This document shows, piece after piece, positions 30,790 to 41,324 of a DNA stretch of 64,000 nt. The notes under the pieces are model-generated. The model saw nothing but the letters and a program-made list of their open reading frames with translations, ran no database searches and was not told the DNA's origin. The stretch's first letter is position 1. Every line of letters begins with the position of its first letter. Origin of the DNA: Perognathus longimembris pacificus. Lineage: Eukaryota > Chordata > Mammalia > Rodentia > Heteromyidae. The DNA is taken from positions 8,825,606 to 8,889,605 of the forward strand of contig NC_063181.1 in assembly GCF_023159225.1 (NCBI RefSeq), read 5' to 3'. Both the position numbers and the translations under genes were made by a program.

Positions 30790-31308
30790 TTCTTTTTTCA
30801 GTCATGGGGCTTGAACTTAAGGTGGGAGCACTGTTCCTGAGCTCTTTTGCTCAAGGCTAACACTCTACCATTTTGGGCCATTGAGCCACTTTCGGTTTTC
30901 TGGTGGTTAATTGGAGATAAGAGTCTCATGAACTGGGTGCCAGTGGCTCACGCCTGTAACCCTAGCTACTCAGGAGGCTGAGATCTGAGGATCACAGTTC
31001 AAAGCCAACCCAGGCAGCAAAGTCCCAGAGGCTCTTATCTCAAATAAACTACTCAGAAAAAGCTGGTAGTGGAGCTGTGGCTCAAGTGGTAGAGTGCTAG
31101 CCTTGAGCACACAGAGGTTCAGGAACAAAGCCCTTTAAGCCCCAAGTCCAAGCCCCAGGGCCAACAACAACAGCAACAACAACAACAACAACAACAAAAA
31201 AAAGAGTCTCATGAACTTTCCTTCCCTAGGTTGGCTTTGAACCATGATCCTCAGATCTCAGCCTCCTGAGTAGCTAGAATTACAGGCGTGAGCCACTAGT
31301 ACCAGGCC
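30790..31308 (-). mobile_element. B1-Geo SINE split by a second B1-Geo
   Basis: The host copy is in reverse orientation: the Geo half and linker at 30790-30934 and the B1 half at 31202-31308 ('cttccctaggttggctttga' to 'gcgtgagccactagtacc'). The inserted forward copy occupies 30935-31201. Confidence 0.9.
30935..31201 (+). mobile_element. B1-Geo SINE nested in B1-Geo, with TSD
   Basis: Complete forward copy: 'gggtgccagtggctcacgcc', linker with 'aactactcagaaaaa', Geo half 'ctgtggctcaagtggtagag', and a (CAA)n tail. The 16-bp duplication 'aagagtctcatgaact' flanks it exactly at 30919-30934 and 31202-31217. This fixes the order of the two insertions. Confidence 0.95.
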
Positions 31309-31400
31309 CAAATTTTCTTTTTTTTTTTTTTCCCTCTATCCAGGCTTTTGTCTCCTGAGCCCCTTCCCTTCACACGGCTCTATTAAAACTTAAGCTTCTA

Positions 31401-31657
31401 CTGGGCACTGGTGGCTCACACCTGGAGTCCTAGCTATTCAGGGAGCTGAGATCTGAGGACTGTGGTCCAATGCCAGCCTAGGCAGAGAAGCTCATGAGAC
31501 TATCTCCAAATAATCACCAAAACAACAACAACAACAAAAAAGCTGGAAGTAGAGCTGTGGCTCAAGTGGTAGAGCCCTAGTCTTAGATAAAAAGCTAAAG
31601 GAGAGTGCCTAGCCCTGAGTTCAAGCTCCAGTACCTGTGCAAAAAAACAAACAAGCC
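31401..31657 (+). mobile_element. B1-Geo SINE with TSD
   Basis: Forward copy from 'ctgggcactggtggctcaca' with a CAA-rich linker between the halves, Geo half 'agctgtggctcaagtggtag' and an A-rich tail. The 10-bp duplication 'taagcttcta' lies at 31391-31400 and 31658-31667. Confidence 0.9.
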
Positions 31658-31799
31658 TAAGCTTCTAGCTAACAGAGCTCATTCGATTCCTTCATTCTCG
31701 GCTTGGGTGGGCCCTTACTTCTTGGAAGTGGGCTTTCTGATGATTTTTGCCCCCCCCCCAATACTGTCTTACCAACAGTGATGTATTTATTTATAAAGT

Positions 31800-32108
31800 A
31801 CTCTTATTTTTTGGGGTGCTAGGGTGTGAACTTGGAGCCTGTGTATGTGAAGTGCCACCTCTTTCCGTCTAGCCACTCTGCCACTCCCTTGTATGTTTTT
31901 TTCAAGATAGGGTCCCAGGTTATGGAGTTTTGCTCCTCATATTTGTGTTTCCCTTTGTCTGTGGGATGAGAGGCATGTATCACTCCCCAGCTCTTGACTG
32001 AGATGGAACCTTACAAACTTCAATGCCCAGGCTGGCTTTGAACCACAATCTCCTGATTTTTGTTTTCTAAGTACCTAGGACTAAAGACTTGAGCCACCAT
32101 ACCTGGCT
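31800..32108 (-). mobile_element. Old ID/B1 composite
   Basis: Reverse order: an ID-like part ('ctagggtgtgaacttggagc'), then two B1-type monomers with 'tttttcaagatagggtccca' and 'actaaagacttgagccacca'. Diverged. Confidence 0.55.
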
Positions 32109-32121
32109 TATTTTCGGTGTT

Positions 32122-32326
32122 ATTTGTTATTTTTTTGCCAGTCCTGGGGCATGAACTCAGGGCCTGAGCACTGTCCCTGGCTTCTTTTTGCTCAAGGCTA
32201 GCTCTCTACCACTTAAGCCACAGCGCCACTTCTGGCTTTTTCTATATATGTGGTGCTGAGGAATGGAACCCAGGGCTTCTTGTATATGAGGTGAGCACTT
32301 TACCACTAGGCCTTATTCCTAGCCCC
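32122..32326 (-). mobile_element. IDL-Geo SINE with TSD
   Basis: Reverse dimer from a T-rich tail and 'ccagtcctggggcatgaact' to 'aggccttattcctagcccc'. Flanking 12-bp duplications (attttYggtgtt, one mismatch) lie at 32110-32121 and 32327-32338. Confidence 0.88.
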
Positions 32327-33596
32327 ATTTTTGGTGTTCTTTAAGGGAAGGTTTCCTGCACAATTTGACTACCACATGACCTGGGAAGGAGAAATCCTAG
32401 ATGTTTCTCTCTACCCTTTGGAGGCCACTGCTCCTACAACATGGAAGAAAAGGGGCAGTCATACCACAGGGTGGTTGGATGACAAAGGTCTTCCTTTGGA
32501 GGTATGGTGGGGTAGGGGCAGACTGGGTAACTCAAGCAGACTGTGGGTACCTGAATCCCCATCCTAACTCCGGAAGTCACTTGCTTTGTGGCTTGAGGCT
32601 GACAGCCTGACCTTTGAACCGGATCCATTCAGTGGAGTTTTAGGAAAGTAGCTGCCCTTCAGTGCCTAGCATTGTGCCTGGCTTACGCCAAGCACACACC
32701 AGCTGTGGGCCTCTCTTGTTTTCCTTTCTTCTTTCTTTTTCCCTCCTCCTCTGGTTGCCTTGTGAGACTGCATTTCCCATCCTCTGAAAAGGCTGCGCAG
32801 TCTCTGTGCCAGGTGTCTGGGGACCCGGGTCACCATCTAGCTGCGTGATTTGGGGCATGGCACTTCAGCTCGCTATATTCTCACATGTAAACATTTTTCT
32901 TTCTCTGTAAGTGAGGGGGGTGGGTAAGTGATTTCCAAGGATGCTTCTCGCCCTAATAGCCTGAGATTCTAGTATGCGTGGTGTGAAAAGCAAAACACAC
33001 CCCTGGAAACCAAGCGTTTTCCCGGGCAGCCCTCAGCTGGGTCTCTGGGCCCCAGCGCATGTGATTTTTCTAGAGTTACCTTTCCAAGTGGAGGCTGGCT
33101 TTGCTAGCTCACAAAGCCAGGTTTAATCCACAGCAATGCAGAAACACTGCCTTTGCATTGGAAATGGCAGGAAACAATACTGCCGCAATACTGGTAATGA
33201 AACCAAACAGAAAAACAATTCCATTGAACAAGGGCTCAGTTTTTGTTTCCCTGGACTCCTCTTGCGTGAGGGGTGCAGGTTACTGTGGGAGAGGCAGGCT
33301 CACGGATGTGTGCCCCTGCAGCCGACGCCTCCTGGACTGTTTACACCGAGGCTGTGGAAACAAGGTCGTGAAATGGCAGGTTTGGATTTAAAAAAACTCA
33401 AGAGTTCCTTCTATGCGACCTTACCATTTCGTTAAGGTGGCACTCCTAAGCAGTTCTCATATCTGATGGCCACTGTGTCCGTTTGGGCTTTTCAATTGAA
33501 AAGGGACAGAGAAAGAGGGGAAAGGAGAGAGAAGGCAAGCAGGAGCTTTGATGTTACAGAAGAGTGGGCTCGGGCATGTCTAGTTAGTCTGTCCGT
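32327..33596. other. Intergenic; MIR-like segment
   Basis: No gene. A forward MIR-like core lies at about 32825-32960 ('catctagctgcgtgatttgg'). Low-repeat sequence at 33090-33420 could be conserved, but nothing specific is seen. Confidence 0.4.
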
Positions 33597-33658
33597 CCTT
33601 CCTTCCTTCCTTCCTTCCTTCCTTCCTTCCTTCCTTCCCCTTCTCCCTCCCTCCTTTA
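33597..33658. repeat. (TTCC)n microsatellite
   Basis: A TTCC run passing into CCCT units, pyrimidine on the plus strand. Confidence 0.95.
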
Positions 33659-33841
33659 CTTTTTTCCTTTCCAGCCAAATGCCTTTATCAGTCTTTTATT
33701 GTTTTCCTTTTCAAATTAGTTGTATGTAGTACAATCTTTTTGTTTTTCCAAAATAAAATTTAAAACGTAAACACGAATAAAAATAAGCTGTTTAATAGCT
33801 CTCTGAAACCCTTCAGAAATTTCATATATATTTGTTATTAT

Positions 33842-33895
33842 AGTTATTTCCAGTACTTGAGTTTGAACTCAGGGCCTTGCATTTGCTAGGAAGGT
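33842..33895 (-). mobile_element. ID fragment
   Basis: 'cagtacttgagtttgaactc' and 'agggccttgcatttgctagg' follow a reverse ID 3' half, ahead of a pyrimidine repeat. Confidence 0.55.
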
Positions 33896-33919
33896 CCTTT
33901 CCTCTGCTTGCTTGTTTGC

Positions 33920-34024
33920 TTCCTCCTTCCGTTCCTTCCGTTCCTTCCATCCTCCCTCCCTCCCTCCCTCCCTCCCTCCCTCCCTCCCTCCCTCCCTCCC
34001 TCCCTCCCTCCCTCCCTCCCTTTC
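33920..34024. repeat. (CCCT)n microsatellite
   Basis: About 75 bp of pure CCCT units preceded by CTTCCGTTC-type variants. The minus-strand frame across it is a glycine/arginine/glutamate low-complexity artefact. Confidence 0.95.
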
Positions 34025-35174
34025 TTCTAAGGTAGATTAAACAATTGGATTGTGTTCTTATAGCTGTGGAGATTGAATTCCAATCCAAAGTGGTGGCAGG
34101 GTTGATTTCTTTGGACAAGGATACCTTGTGTGATACAAGGACCTCTCATAGCACTTTAAAGTTCAAACATGTGGCTCACCAGGAAATTAAAAAGCAATCT
34201 CGATCCATGGCACGGCACATGACCACAGGTCACTGCCCAGCAGCTGTCCTTGGAGTGGCTCCCCAGGTCAGATACATTATTCAATGAAAATATTTTCTGT
34301 TTGGCTCCTTTAGACACTTGAGGTTGAAACTCCCAAGTGAAGTAAATTAATAAGAAGAGGGAAAGCGAAGGAGAAATGGGAAGGAGAGTTACCCTTTTTA
34401 CATGACAACACACAGTGGGGGGTGGGGAGGTCAAGGTTGGGAAATTCCTCTTTTGGCCACCAGGTGGCCTCGCAGTCCCAATGCAGCTGAGTTGATGTTT
34501 GTGGAGTTTCCTAGACAGGTGGGAGAAGCAGTAAAGAAATGTTCAGTACAAGTCTATGAACATGAGGCTTCCACGGTAAAAACTGGGGTTTTTGCTATTC
34601 TCTGAATTAAATCCTGTCCCTTTTTCTGACCCCTAAAATGGATGTGCCTTCGTTACATTTCTGACATAAGGGCAGGTTGGCTGTGGTGCTATACCATCAT
34701 GAGGGTAGATGTGGCTGACCTTGATGAATTGGTGGACTCCCCTCCATCTTCATAGCTCCAGGTCCCATGGCTCTGACTCACCCTGAGTATTCAATAATTA
34801 CTTTTGAATACATTTCCCAGTGAATTGCACATTGCATGTGCAATATGAATGTGCATAAATGAACGAATGGTGCTATGGATGAGATTCAATATCCAACTCT
34901 CAGGGAGGGTAAGGTGTCCTGGGGAGGTGTCCTCTTGATGCATTCTAGCCATTCTTGCTCTTGTCAGCTGAAGCTGAGAAGTAAAGATAGAGATGGGAAG
35001 AGCATTTCTCGAGTGGCAATGTACTAAAAGATTGCAGTATCTCCCAGTGCTTTGGTGAGCAAAGGCGGGGCAAGGAAGCTCTCTGTGGGTGGATGTAACT
35101 CTCCTCATGTCCCTGGAGGCAACAGGAGAGAGAATCAGATGATTTGAAAACAGTTCCCGCTCTGCTACATGCTC
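34025..35174. other. Intergenic, no recognised element
   Basis: AT-moderate sequence without gene or assignable repeat. Confidence 0.4.
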
Positions 35175-35375
35175 CTTGATGGCTTCTGTTCACTGAACAA
35201 CTACTACGTGCCCAACTCCATGATGGATGCTGGGCTAAAAATCATATCTCAAGCTGAACATTCTCCTCCAAGAGAAGTTGTTTCGTTTAATCCTTTACCA
35301 CAATTCTGTAAGGATCAGATGAACTATTGCACAGGAAAAGGGTTTATAAACTGTAAAGTGTTATAAAATGTCAGG
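35175..35375 (+). mobile_element. MIR/L2-type fossil
   Basis: 'ctgaacaactactacgtgcc', 'tttaatcctttaccacaatt' and 'aaactgtaaagtgttataaa' follow the old MIR/L2 pattern in order. Non-coding. Confidence 0.5.
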
Positions 35376-35399
35376 GGTTTTTACGAGAATGATGAGTTT

Positions 35400-35760
35400 T
35401 CCTTCCCACCTCTGCAGCTTACCTGGCAGCTTCCCGGTGCCGAATTGGCTCCCACCTTGCCTGTCTCCTTCCAGGCTAATTGGGGAGGCTCTCCAGGCCT
35501 GATTTATGCGGACACTCACACATTCTCCCACTGAATATTATTCTAATCAGACACCTCATTATTGGAAGCCTGCCTCCTCGGGCTGCCTGGACAGGGTTAT
35601 TACAGGATATTATACAGACCATTTGCATGGCCACCTTCAGGTCATTTCCATCACTTTAAGCTACTTACAGGCCCATTTTCTTCTCCATAATATTTGCCTA
35701 ATTTGATTACTCGGCAGCCTCAGCTGGCTCCAAATGGAACCAGAAGTTACTACTAGGAGC
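35400..35760. promoter_or_regulatory. Candidate conserved non-coding element
   Basis: Repeat-free block with low CpG and clustered homeodomain-type motifs: 'ctaattg' (35476-35482), 'attctaatcag' (about 35540-35550) and a perfect POU octamer 'atttgcat' (35621-35628). 'cctaatttgattac' follows near 35697-35710. It lies in the long interval between DOK2 and the expected GFRA2. Enhancer activity is an inference from composition and motifs. Confidence 0.35.
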
Positions 35761-36009
35761 AAAGTCAACTGGATCCTGATCCACCCTCCCAACTCTGGGC
35801 CTACCTGGTCCCAGGTAACAGCTGTAAGAAGCAGATCAGAACAGTGCTTTCAGATCGGAGGAGCTTGCTGAGGAGGGGGCCGTGTGGGAAAGGGGAGACT
35901 GGTTGGATAGGTCAAGATAGTATAGTGCAAGAGAATATATTTGGTAGTTAAAGAATTCTTTCCTAGCCCTGAGTAGATCTTTTGTGAATTCATTCAGAGT
36001 CCTTCTTCT
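35761..36009. other. Intergenic
   Basis: No recognised element. Confidence 0.4.
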
Positions 36010-36225
36010 ATTGCATTATAGCCCTTGGCATCCTTTATTATAATTGATTGTGTTGTATCAGTTTTTCTGCTAAGGGGTGAGCTATGTGAGGGCAAAGACT
36101 CCGCTTATCTTCTTGATCTTTGTGTCTCCAAACATCTAGCCGGTGCCCTACAGATGGTACCTCATCCATAAATAGATAAGTATTTGTTGACTGACTGATG
36201 AATGGCTTCTGATTGCTTTTGACCA
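36010..36225. mobile_element. L2-type LINE fossil
   Basis: 'gtgagggcaaagactccgct', 'gtgtctccaaacatctagcc' and 'ataagtatttgttgactgac' follow the L2 3' end in order. Non-coding. Confidence 0.55.
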
Positions 36226-37084
36226 AATTCTACCAGGAATATGTATCTGTGTCTGTTCAGTAATGAAGCTTGACTTAGGATCAAAGCCCCTGTTCCTTTC
36301 ATGTGTTCTGTGCTTCCCTTGTAGGATTCGTAGGGGAGACGTGTCGGAGCACGAAGCAGTGGAGACGGGAGAAAGGGTGAAATGGGAAATGCCGGTCGGC
36401 GAGCTCTGGGTTACCTGGGCAGGAGCAGGAATGTCTGGTGGACTACTGTATAGCAGGTAGCTATACTACCATTTTCTGTACATCCCAAAAAACTAGATGG
36501 AAGATTCTGAAGGTTTTCACCTCAGAAGAATGATGGATATTCGAGAAGACGGATGAGTTGGACTTGATTTGAGCATGACACAATGTATTCACACACAAAG
36601 CACAGCCTGGTGCCCCCATTAACAATACATTTGCATTTTTGTGTTTTCGTTAGATAAAGAATGGAAGAAAATAGAGCAGTGGTGCTCAGCTGATGACTTT
36701 TCCTTGGCTTTTGGACAATGTCTGCAGAACATTTTTGTTTTCCATTACTATAATGAAAGACCTTAGGCTGGGTAACTTATATGTAAAAGAGAGAGCTGTA
36801 TATATAGTGCATCGTTCTGAAGGCTCAAGGTTCATGGTACCAGCTTTGGCTAGCCCTGGTGAGGACCGCATGGTAGATGGCTTCATTGTGGGGTAGTAGA
36901 ACTTTTAGCTTAGCTCTGTCTCTTAAAGAGGCCACCATATCTTAACTTTGTCATACTGGAGATCAAGTTCCCAACACTTCAGGGGTCACACTTAAATCAC
37001 ATCCAAACATTGGTAGCTGAGGATCTGTTCCTGGCATCCACTGGCAGGCCAAGGGGGCCACTGAGCCCCTATAATACACAGCCT
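36226..37084. other. Intergenic; ancient repeat at 36735-37010
   Basis: Sequence from 'ccattactataatgaaagac' to 'acttaaatcacatccaaaca' resembles the same old interspersed repeat as 27821-28205, in diverged form. No gene. Confidence 0.4.
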
Positions 37085-37141
37085 CTAACAACAACAATAA
37101 CAACAACAACAACAGCAACAACAACAACAACAGCAGCAGTA
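37085..37141. repeat. (CAA)n/(CAG)n microsatellite
   Basis: About 57 bp of CAA with ATA and CAG variants. The poly-leucine or poly-cysteine frames on the other strand are artefacts. Confidence 0.95.
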
Positions 37142-37520
37142 ACCCAGGCCTGTGTGAAATAGCAAAAGTGCTGAGATTGAGAACCCTTGCCCTGAGGTTA
37201 ATACAGTGGCCACAAGGAGGAACTCTGGGGCTCCACCAGGCCAGCTCCATTCTGCTGAGATGGAGGGCATTTCTCCGTGGTAGCTCCCTTTCTTCCTCAC
37301 ATTCTGCGCCATGAACATTCTCATCAATAAGGAACTTGAGGAGAGAAAAGGGCTGTCGCATATGACCTGGGGAGATCTGTAACTCCCCAAACCTGGAACT
37401 GGACTTCTTTATCTCCTTTTGAAAACAGAGGCCTCCGGACTGAGGCTGGGGGAGCAGGAGGAGCCTCATCCTCTTGAGCCACATCCGCCCAGTTTCCATC
37501 TCCACTGTGATCAACTTCTT

Positions 37521-37718
37521 CTTCTTTTTGCCAGTTCTGGGGCTTGAACTCAGGGCCTGAGCACTGTCCCTGGCTTCTTTTTGCTCAAGGCTAGCACTCT
37601 GCCACTTGAGCCACAGCGCCACTTCCGGCTTTTTCTATATATGTGGTGCTGAGGAATCGAACCCAGGGCTTCATGTATCCGAGGCAAGCACTCTTGCCAC
37701 TAGGCCATATTCCCAGCC
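37521..37718 (-). mobile_element. IDL-Geo SINE with TSD
   Basis: Reverse full dimer from 'cttctttttgccagttctgg' to 'taggccatattcccagcc'. The 16-bp duplication 'ctgtgatcaacttctt' flanks it at 37505-37520 and 37719-37734. Little diverged, so young. Confidence 0.93.
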
Positions 37719-37734
37719 CTGTGATCAACTTCTT

Positions 37735-38207
37735 TGTCCCAAATGGTGCATGACCCAGAACTAACCATGTGATTCAGGGTCCCTGCCACCTGGCTTTGAC
37801 CACAGGTGGCATTTGTGGCTCTGTTGTGAGGGCTTGGAGTCAGAAGGGCCTGGCCTTCCCTCTTCCTTCTTCTCTGAGGCTTCAAGTTGATGGTCTCAGT
37901 AGGCCTCATTCAGCCTTCAGTAAACACCAAGGGTGTCATGACTGAACAAATGCCTACTGTTGTAGGGCACAGGTACCAGGATGAGCTCTCCAGCACTCTC
38001 TGAGGGCTGTGTGGAGGTCTTGGCTGTGGTGAGGTGAAATCTTCCACATAGCTGATCACAGCCCAGACACAGGGAGAACAGCAGATGTTGGTCTTGTCTG
38101 GATTTTGTAGCAGACAAGTCTTACATGCTTGGCCTGGGCAGTGATACATGGAGAAAGTAGCTTTGGATTTGGGCCCAGAAGAATGGTCATTTAAAAAATA
38201 TTTAGAA
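37735..38207. other. Intergenic, no recognised element
   Basis: No gene or assignable repeat. Confidence 0.4.
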
Positions 38208-38575
38208 GCCAGGTGCAGCAGCTCTTGCCTGTAATCCTAGCTATTTGGGAGGCAGAGATAGGGGGTGTTGCAGTGTAAGGCTGGACATTCATGGGACTCT
38301 ATCTTGATGAACTGGCTGGGCTCAGGGTACATGTCTGCCACCCCAAACTGCATGGGGGAGTATAATGGCTGAATACAGTGGTGTGTGAATGCTTGTCATC
38401 CCAGTAACAAAAAGAAGCACAAATGGGAGGATCACAGATTAGGTAGGTCTGGGCATAAAGTGAGGACTTGAAAACAACCAACACACAAAAAAGACTGGTT
38501 GAGTAACTCAAGTGGTAGAACACCTGCTCAGCAAGTATGAGGCCTTGATTCAAACCCCAGGATCACCAAAAGAAA
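38208..38575 (+). mobile_element. Old B1-B1-ID trimer
   Basis: 'gccaggtgcagcagctcttg', a second monomer 'aatacagtggtgtgtgaatg', and an ID-like end 'gtaactcaagtggtagaaca' with 'tgattcaaaccccag'. Same architecture as at 29335. Confidence 0.6.
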
Positions 38576-38599
38576 GCAGGAAACTTTGATGTTTATAAT

Positions 38600-38655
38600 A
38601 ATATTATATATATAGATATAGATATAGATATATGTGTATATATACACACACAATT
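38600..38655. repeat. (TA)n/(GATA)n microsatellite
   Basis: Alternating TATA, GATATA and TACACA units, against the tail side of the next reverse SINE. Confidence 0.9.
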
Positions 38656-38810
38656 TTGTGCTACTCCTGGGGCTTGTCTTTGCTCAAGGCTAGTCCTCTA
38701 CCACTTTGAACCACAGCACTATCTTGCCTGGGCTGGCTTTGAACAGTGAGCCTCAGATCTCAGCCTCCTGAGTAGCTAAGATTACAGGTGGAAGCTACTA
38801 ACATCTGACA
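38656..38810 (-). mobile_element. B1-Geo SINE, internally deleted
   Basis: Reverse copy: 'gctactcctggggcttgtct' joins directly to 'tgctcaaggctagtcctcta'. The linker is lost between 'accacagcac' and 'tatcttgcctgggctggctt'. The B1 end remains. Confidence 0.75.
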
Positions 38811-38823
38811 TTTTTATTGGTAT

Positions 38824-38829
38824 CATTTA

Positions 38830-38853
<24 letters not shown>
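38824..38853. repeat. (ATTT)n microsatellite
   Basis: Seven ATTT units. The IDL-Geo that follows inserted in this run, since ATTT units reappear at 39055-39066. Confidence 0.9.
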
Positions 38854-38854
<1 letters not shown>

Positions 38855-38860
<6 letters not shown>

Positions 38861-39053
38861 TGGCCAGTCCTGGGCCTTGGACTCAGGGCCTGAGCACTGT
38901 CCCTGGCTTCTTCCCGCTCAAGGCTAGCACTCTGCCACTTGAGCCACAGCGCCGCTTCTGGCCGTTTTCTGTATATGTGGTGCTGGGGAATCGAACCTAG
39001 GGCCTCGTGTATCCGAGGCAGGCACTCTTGCCACTAGGCTATATCCCCAGCCC
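38855..39053 (-). mobile_element. IDL-Geo SINE
   Basis: Reverse full dimer from 'ggccagtcctgggccttgga' to 'taggctatatccccagcccc', inserted in an ATTT repeat that flanks both ends. Confidence 0.9.
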
Positions 39054-39337
39054 CCATTTATTTATTTTTGATATGTCTATATGTGCCTCAAATTCACCTT
39101 GATCACACGCACCCCACCATCACTCTTCCTCTTCCCACTTTCAGTAACATTATTTTTATTCTTTCTCTTCCTTTTTACATTATTTTTGTAAAAACAGTAT
39201 ACATTCCTTTTAGAAAGCTGGAGAATGCAAATATATCAAAAGAAGGAAGTAAAAACTTGTGACAGTGATATTGTCCACATATAATCATGGACACTTTTGA
39301 GTTTGGGGTTCAAATGGGGTCAGAGGTTGAATCAGCC

Positions 39338-39399
39338 TCCTCCTCCTCCTCCTCCTCCTCCTCCTCCTCCTCCTCCTCCTCCTCCTCCTCCTCCTCCTC
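39338..39399. repeat. (TCC)n microsatellite
   Basis: About 20 uninterrupted TCC units. Confidence 0.97.
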
Positions 39400-39419
39400 G
39401 TCTACATCCTTCTACTCTT

Positions 39420-39630
39420 CTTTTTGGCAGTAGTAGAATTTGAACTCAAGAGTTTTATACTTGCTAGGTAAGCACTCTACAACGTGAACCACAATACCAG
39501 CCCTTTTTTCTTCAGTTATTTTTCAGATAGGGTCTTGTATTGGTTGTCCGGATTGGCTTTGGACTATGGTCCTTTTGATCTCTGCCTCCTAAGTAGCTGG
39601 AACTATAGGCATGAGTCACCATGCCTGACT
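39420..39630 (-). mobile_element. Old ID-B1 composite
   Basis: Reverse: ID part 'agaatttgaactcaagagtt', then the B1 part 'ttttcagatagggtcttgta' to 'ataggcatgagtcaccatgc'. Confidence 0.6.
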
Positions 39631-40549
39631 CAACCTCATTCTTCTATTAATAAACGTAGCATTTCTACTTTGGCCTCCTGCCTTGGGAGTGTACACAGAC
39701 CTAGGGATTTACTCAGACCAACCTGATGTAAAAGTCAAGCAAAGCCAGGGTGCAGGATAGTGGGCTGTTTAATCACAGACAACTTTGCCTATTCACGCCA
39801 ACGCTTGACTACGTCAAAAGAGGAGTCCATGGGGGCCATTGACATCAATGTCACCTCATTTTGGAAGGTGACATGGAAGGGGTGACTCAACCTTGGAGGT
39901 GATTTCCCGAAGTGAGGTTGGGACAGCCCAGCTCATAGGCATCTCTGGTGCCTGTCTTGGGGTGATCTTGGAATGTATTCTCTTCCCAGAACCTTCCAAA
40001 TGATAATCAGGATGGCATTTCTTGCCCATCCTTTAGTGACAGGGGGCGGGGGGTGGGCGAGGGGAGGCTGGTAGCTAAGTTTGGTTTGATTTAGACAAAT
40101 GGTAACATCACATTGCTTGCACCCAAGTGTTGCAGAACCAATTCATACCTTGGGTTATATTGGTCTGGAATAAACATTTTAATCTTTATCAGTGTAGGAG
40201 GCAAACACGCATTCTTTTTCTGAGCAAACAGTGGGGAGGAAATTAATCCATGGAGATAATTTGAGTTGATGAAGACCAACGTGGACGTGTAGTCAACAAG
40301 GTGTGGCTGAAAACAGGCGAGGGGAAGGGGAACTCAGGGAGCCCTGCTCCTCCACTTGGGGGACCCCATCTCCATTCGGGAGGCTGGAGAGTCCCTTGGC
40401 CTCACCCCTGAACACAAGGCTTGTGGGGAGGTGGCCATGTGCACAGCCCTTGGGAGACATACCCAAGCTACTCCAGGCTTGTGGCCTCTTTGTTCTATAT
40501 CCTTTTGCTTATGATGACAACCATGCTACTCAACCCTCCATCACACATT
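39631..40549. other. Intergenic, no recognised element
   Basis: No gene. A G-rich run lies near 40043-40070. Nothing assignable. Confidence 0.4.
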
Positions 40550-40765
40550 CTTTTTTTTTTTTTTTTTGGTCAGTTGTGGAGCTTTAACTCAGGGCCTGAG
40601 TCTTTGAGCTCTTTTGCTCTACCACTTTGAGCCACAGTTCCCATTTCTGGCTTTCTGGTGGTTAATTAGAGGTAAGAGCCTCATACAGACTCTCCTGCCT
40701 GGACTGGCTCTGAACTGTGATTCTCAGATCTCAGCCTCCTGAGTAGCTAGGATTCCAGGCCTCAC
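40550..40765 (-). mobile_element. B1-Geo SINE
   Basis: Reverse copy: a poly-T tail, 'gctttaactcagggcctgag', a shortened Geo half, linker 'ggtggttaattagaggtaag', and B1 end 'tagctaggattccaggcctc'. An older ID/B1-like segment follows to about 40865. Confidence 0.8.
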
Positions 40766-40984
40766 AGGTAGGTAGATGCTCTACCACTTGAACCAACATG
40801 GCAGCCTTTTTGGCTTTAGTTATGTTTCAGAAAGGGTTTTATATTTTCCCTATGGCTAGCCTTGGTGTGGTTATCTCTCGTCTCTCCAGCTTTGTGGGCA
40901 GTTTTCTGGAATCCGACCTAGCAGAGCATTGAGCTCGTTAGCATGTCACAGCACAGATTTGAACTTGAAGGTAAGCATCTAGTG

Positions 40985-41098
40985 GCAAAAGGTCAGAAGT
41001 GGAGCTGTGGCTCAAGTGGTAGAGCACCAACTCAAGCAAAAAAACAACAATGAATAGACAGTGTCTGAGCCCTGAGTTCAAGCCCTGCTATTGGTACA
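40985..41098 (+). mobile_element. Solitary Geo half
   Basis: 'aggtcagaagtggagctgtg' to 'ctgagttcaagccctgctat' is a Geo module without a recognisable left monomer: a 5'-truncated B1-Geo or an independent Geo unit. Confidence 0.65.
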
Positions 41099-41324
41099 AG
41101 TAAAATATAGTTCCCTGCTTGACATTCTGGATACCTGGGAAGTTTTGGGGGCAGTATAAATTCTGTGTTTTAAAGTACTTAAGTCCAGATGTTTCCAATG
41201 TGTGAGAATTATTTGGAGGGTCCAATAGTAGTATTTCATTAGTAGTATTTCTACTGATACATTCTTCATAAGCTCGGGCAAGATCCTGCTACACTGGAGA
41301 GTTGGTTTGCTGTGACATTGTTTG

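Noticed and set aside
36963..37622. 219-residue minus frame with a poly-leucine run
   Set aside because: It crosses a CAA/CAG repeat and an IDL-Geo SINE, so it is a composite of repeats.
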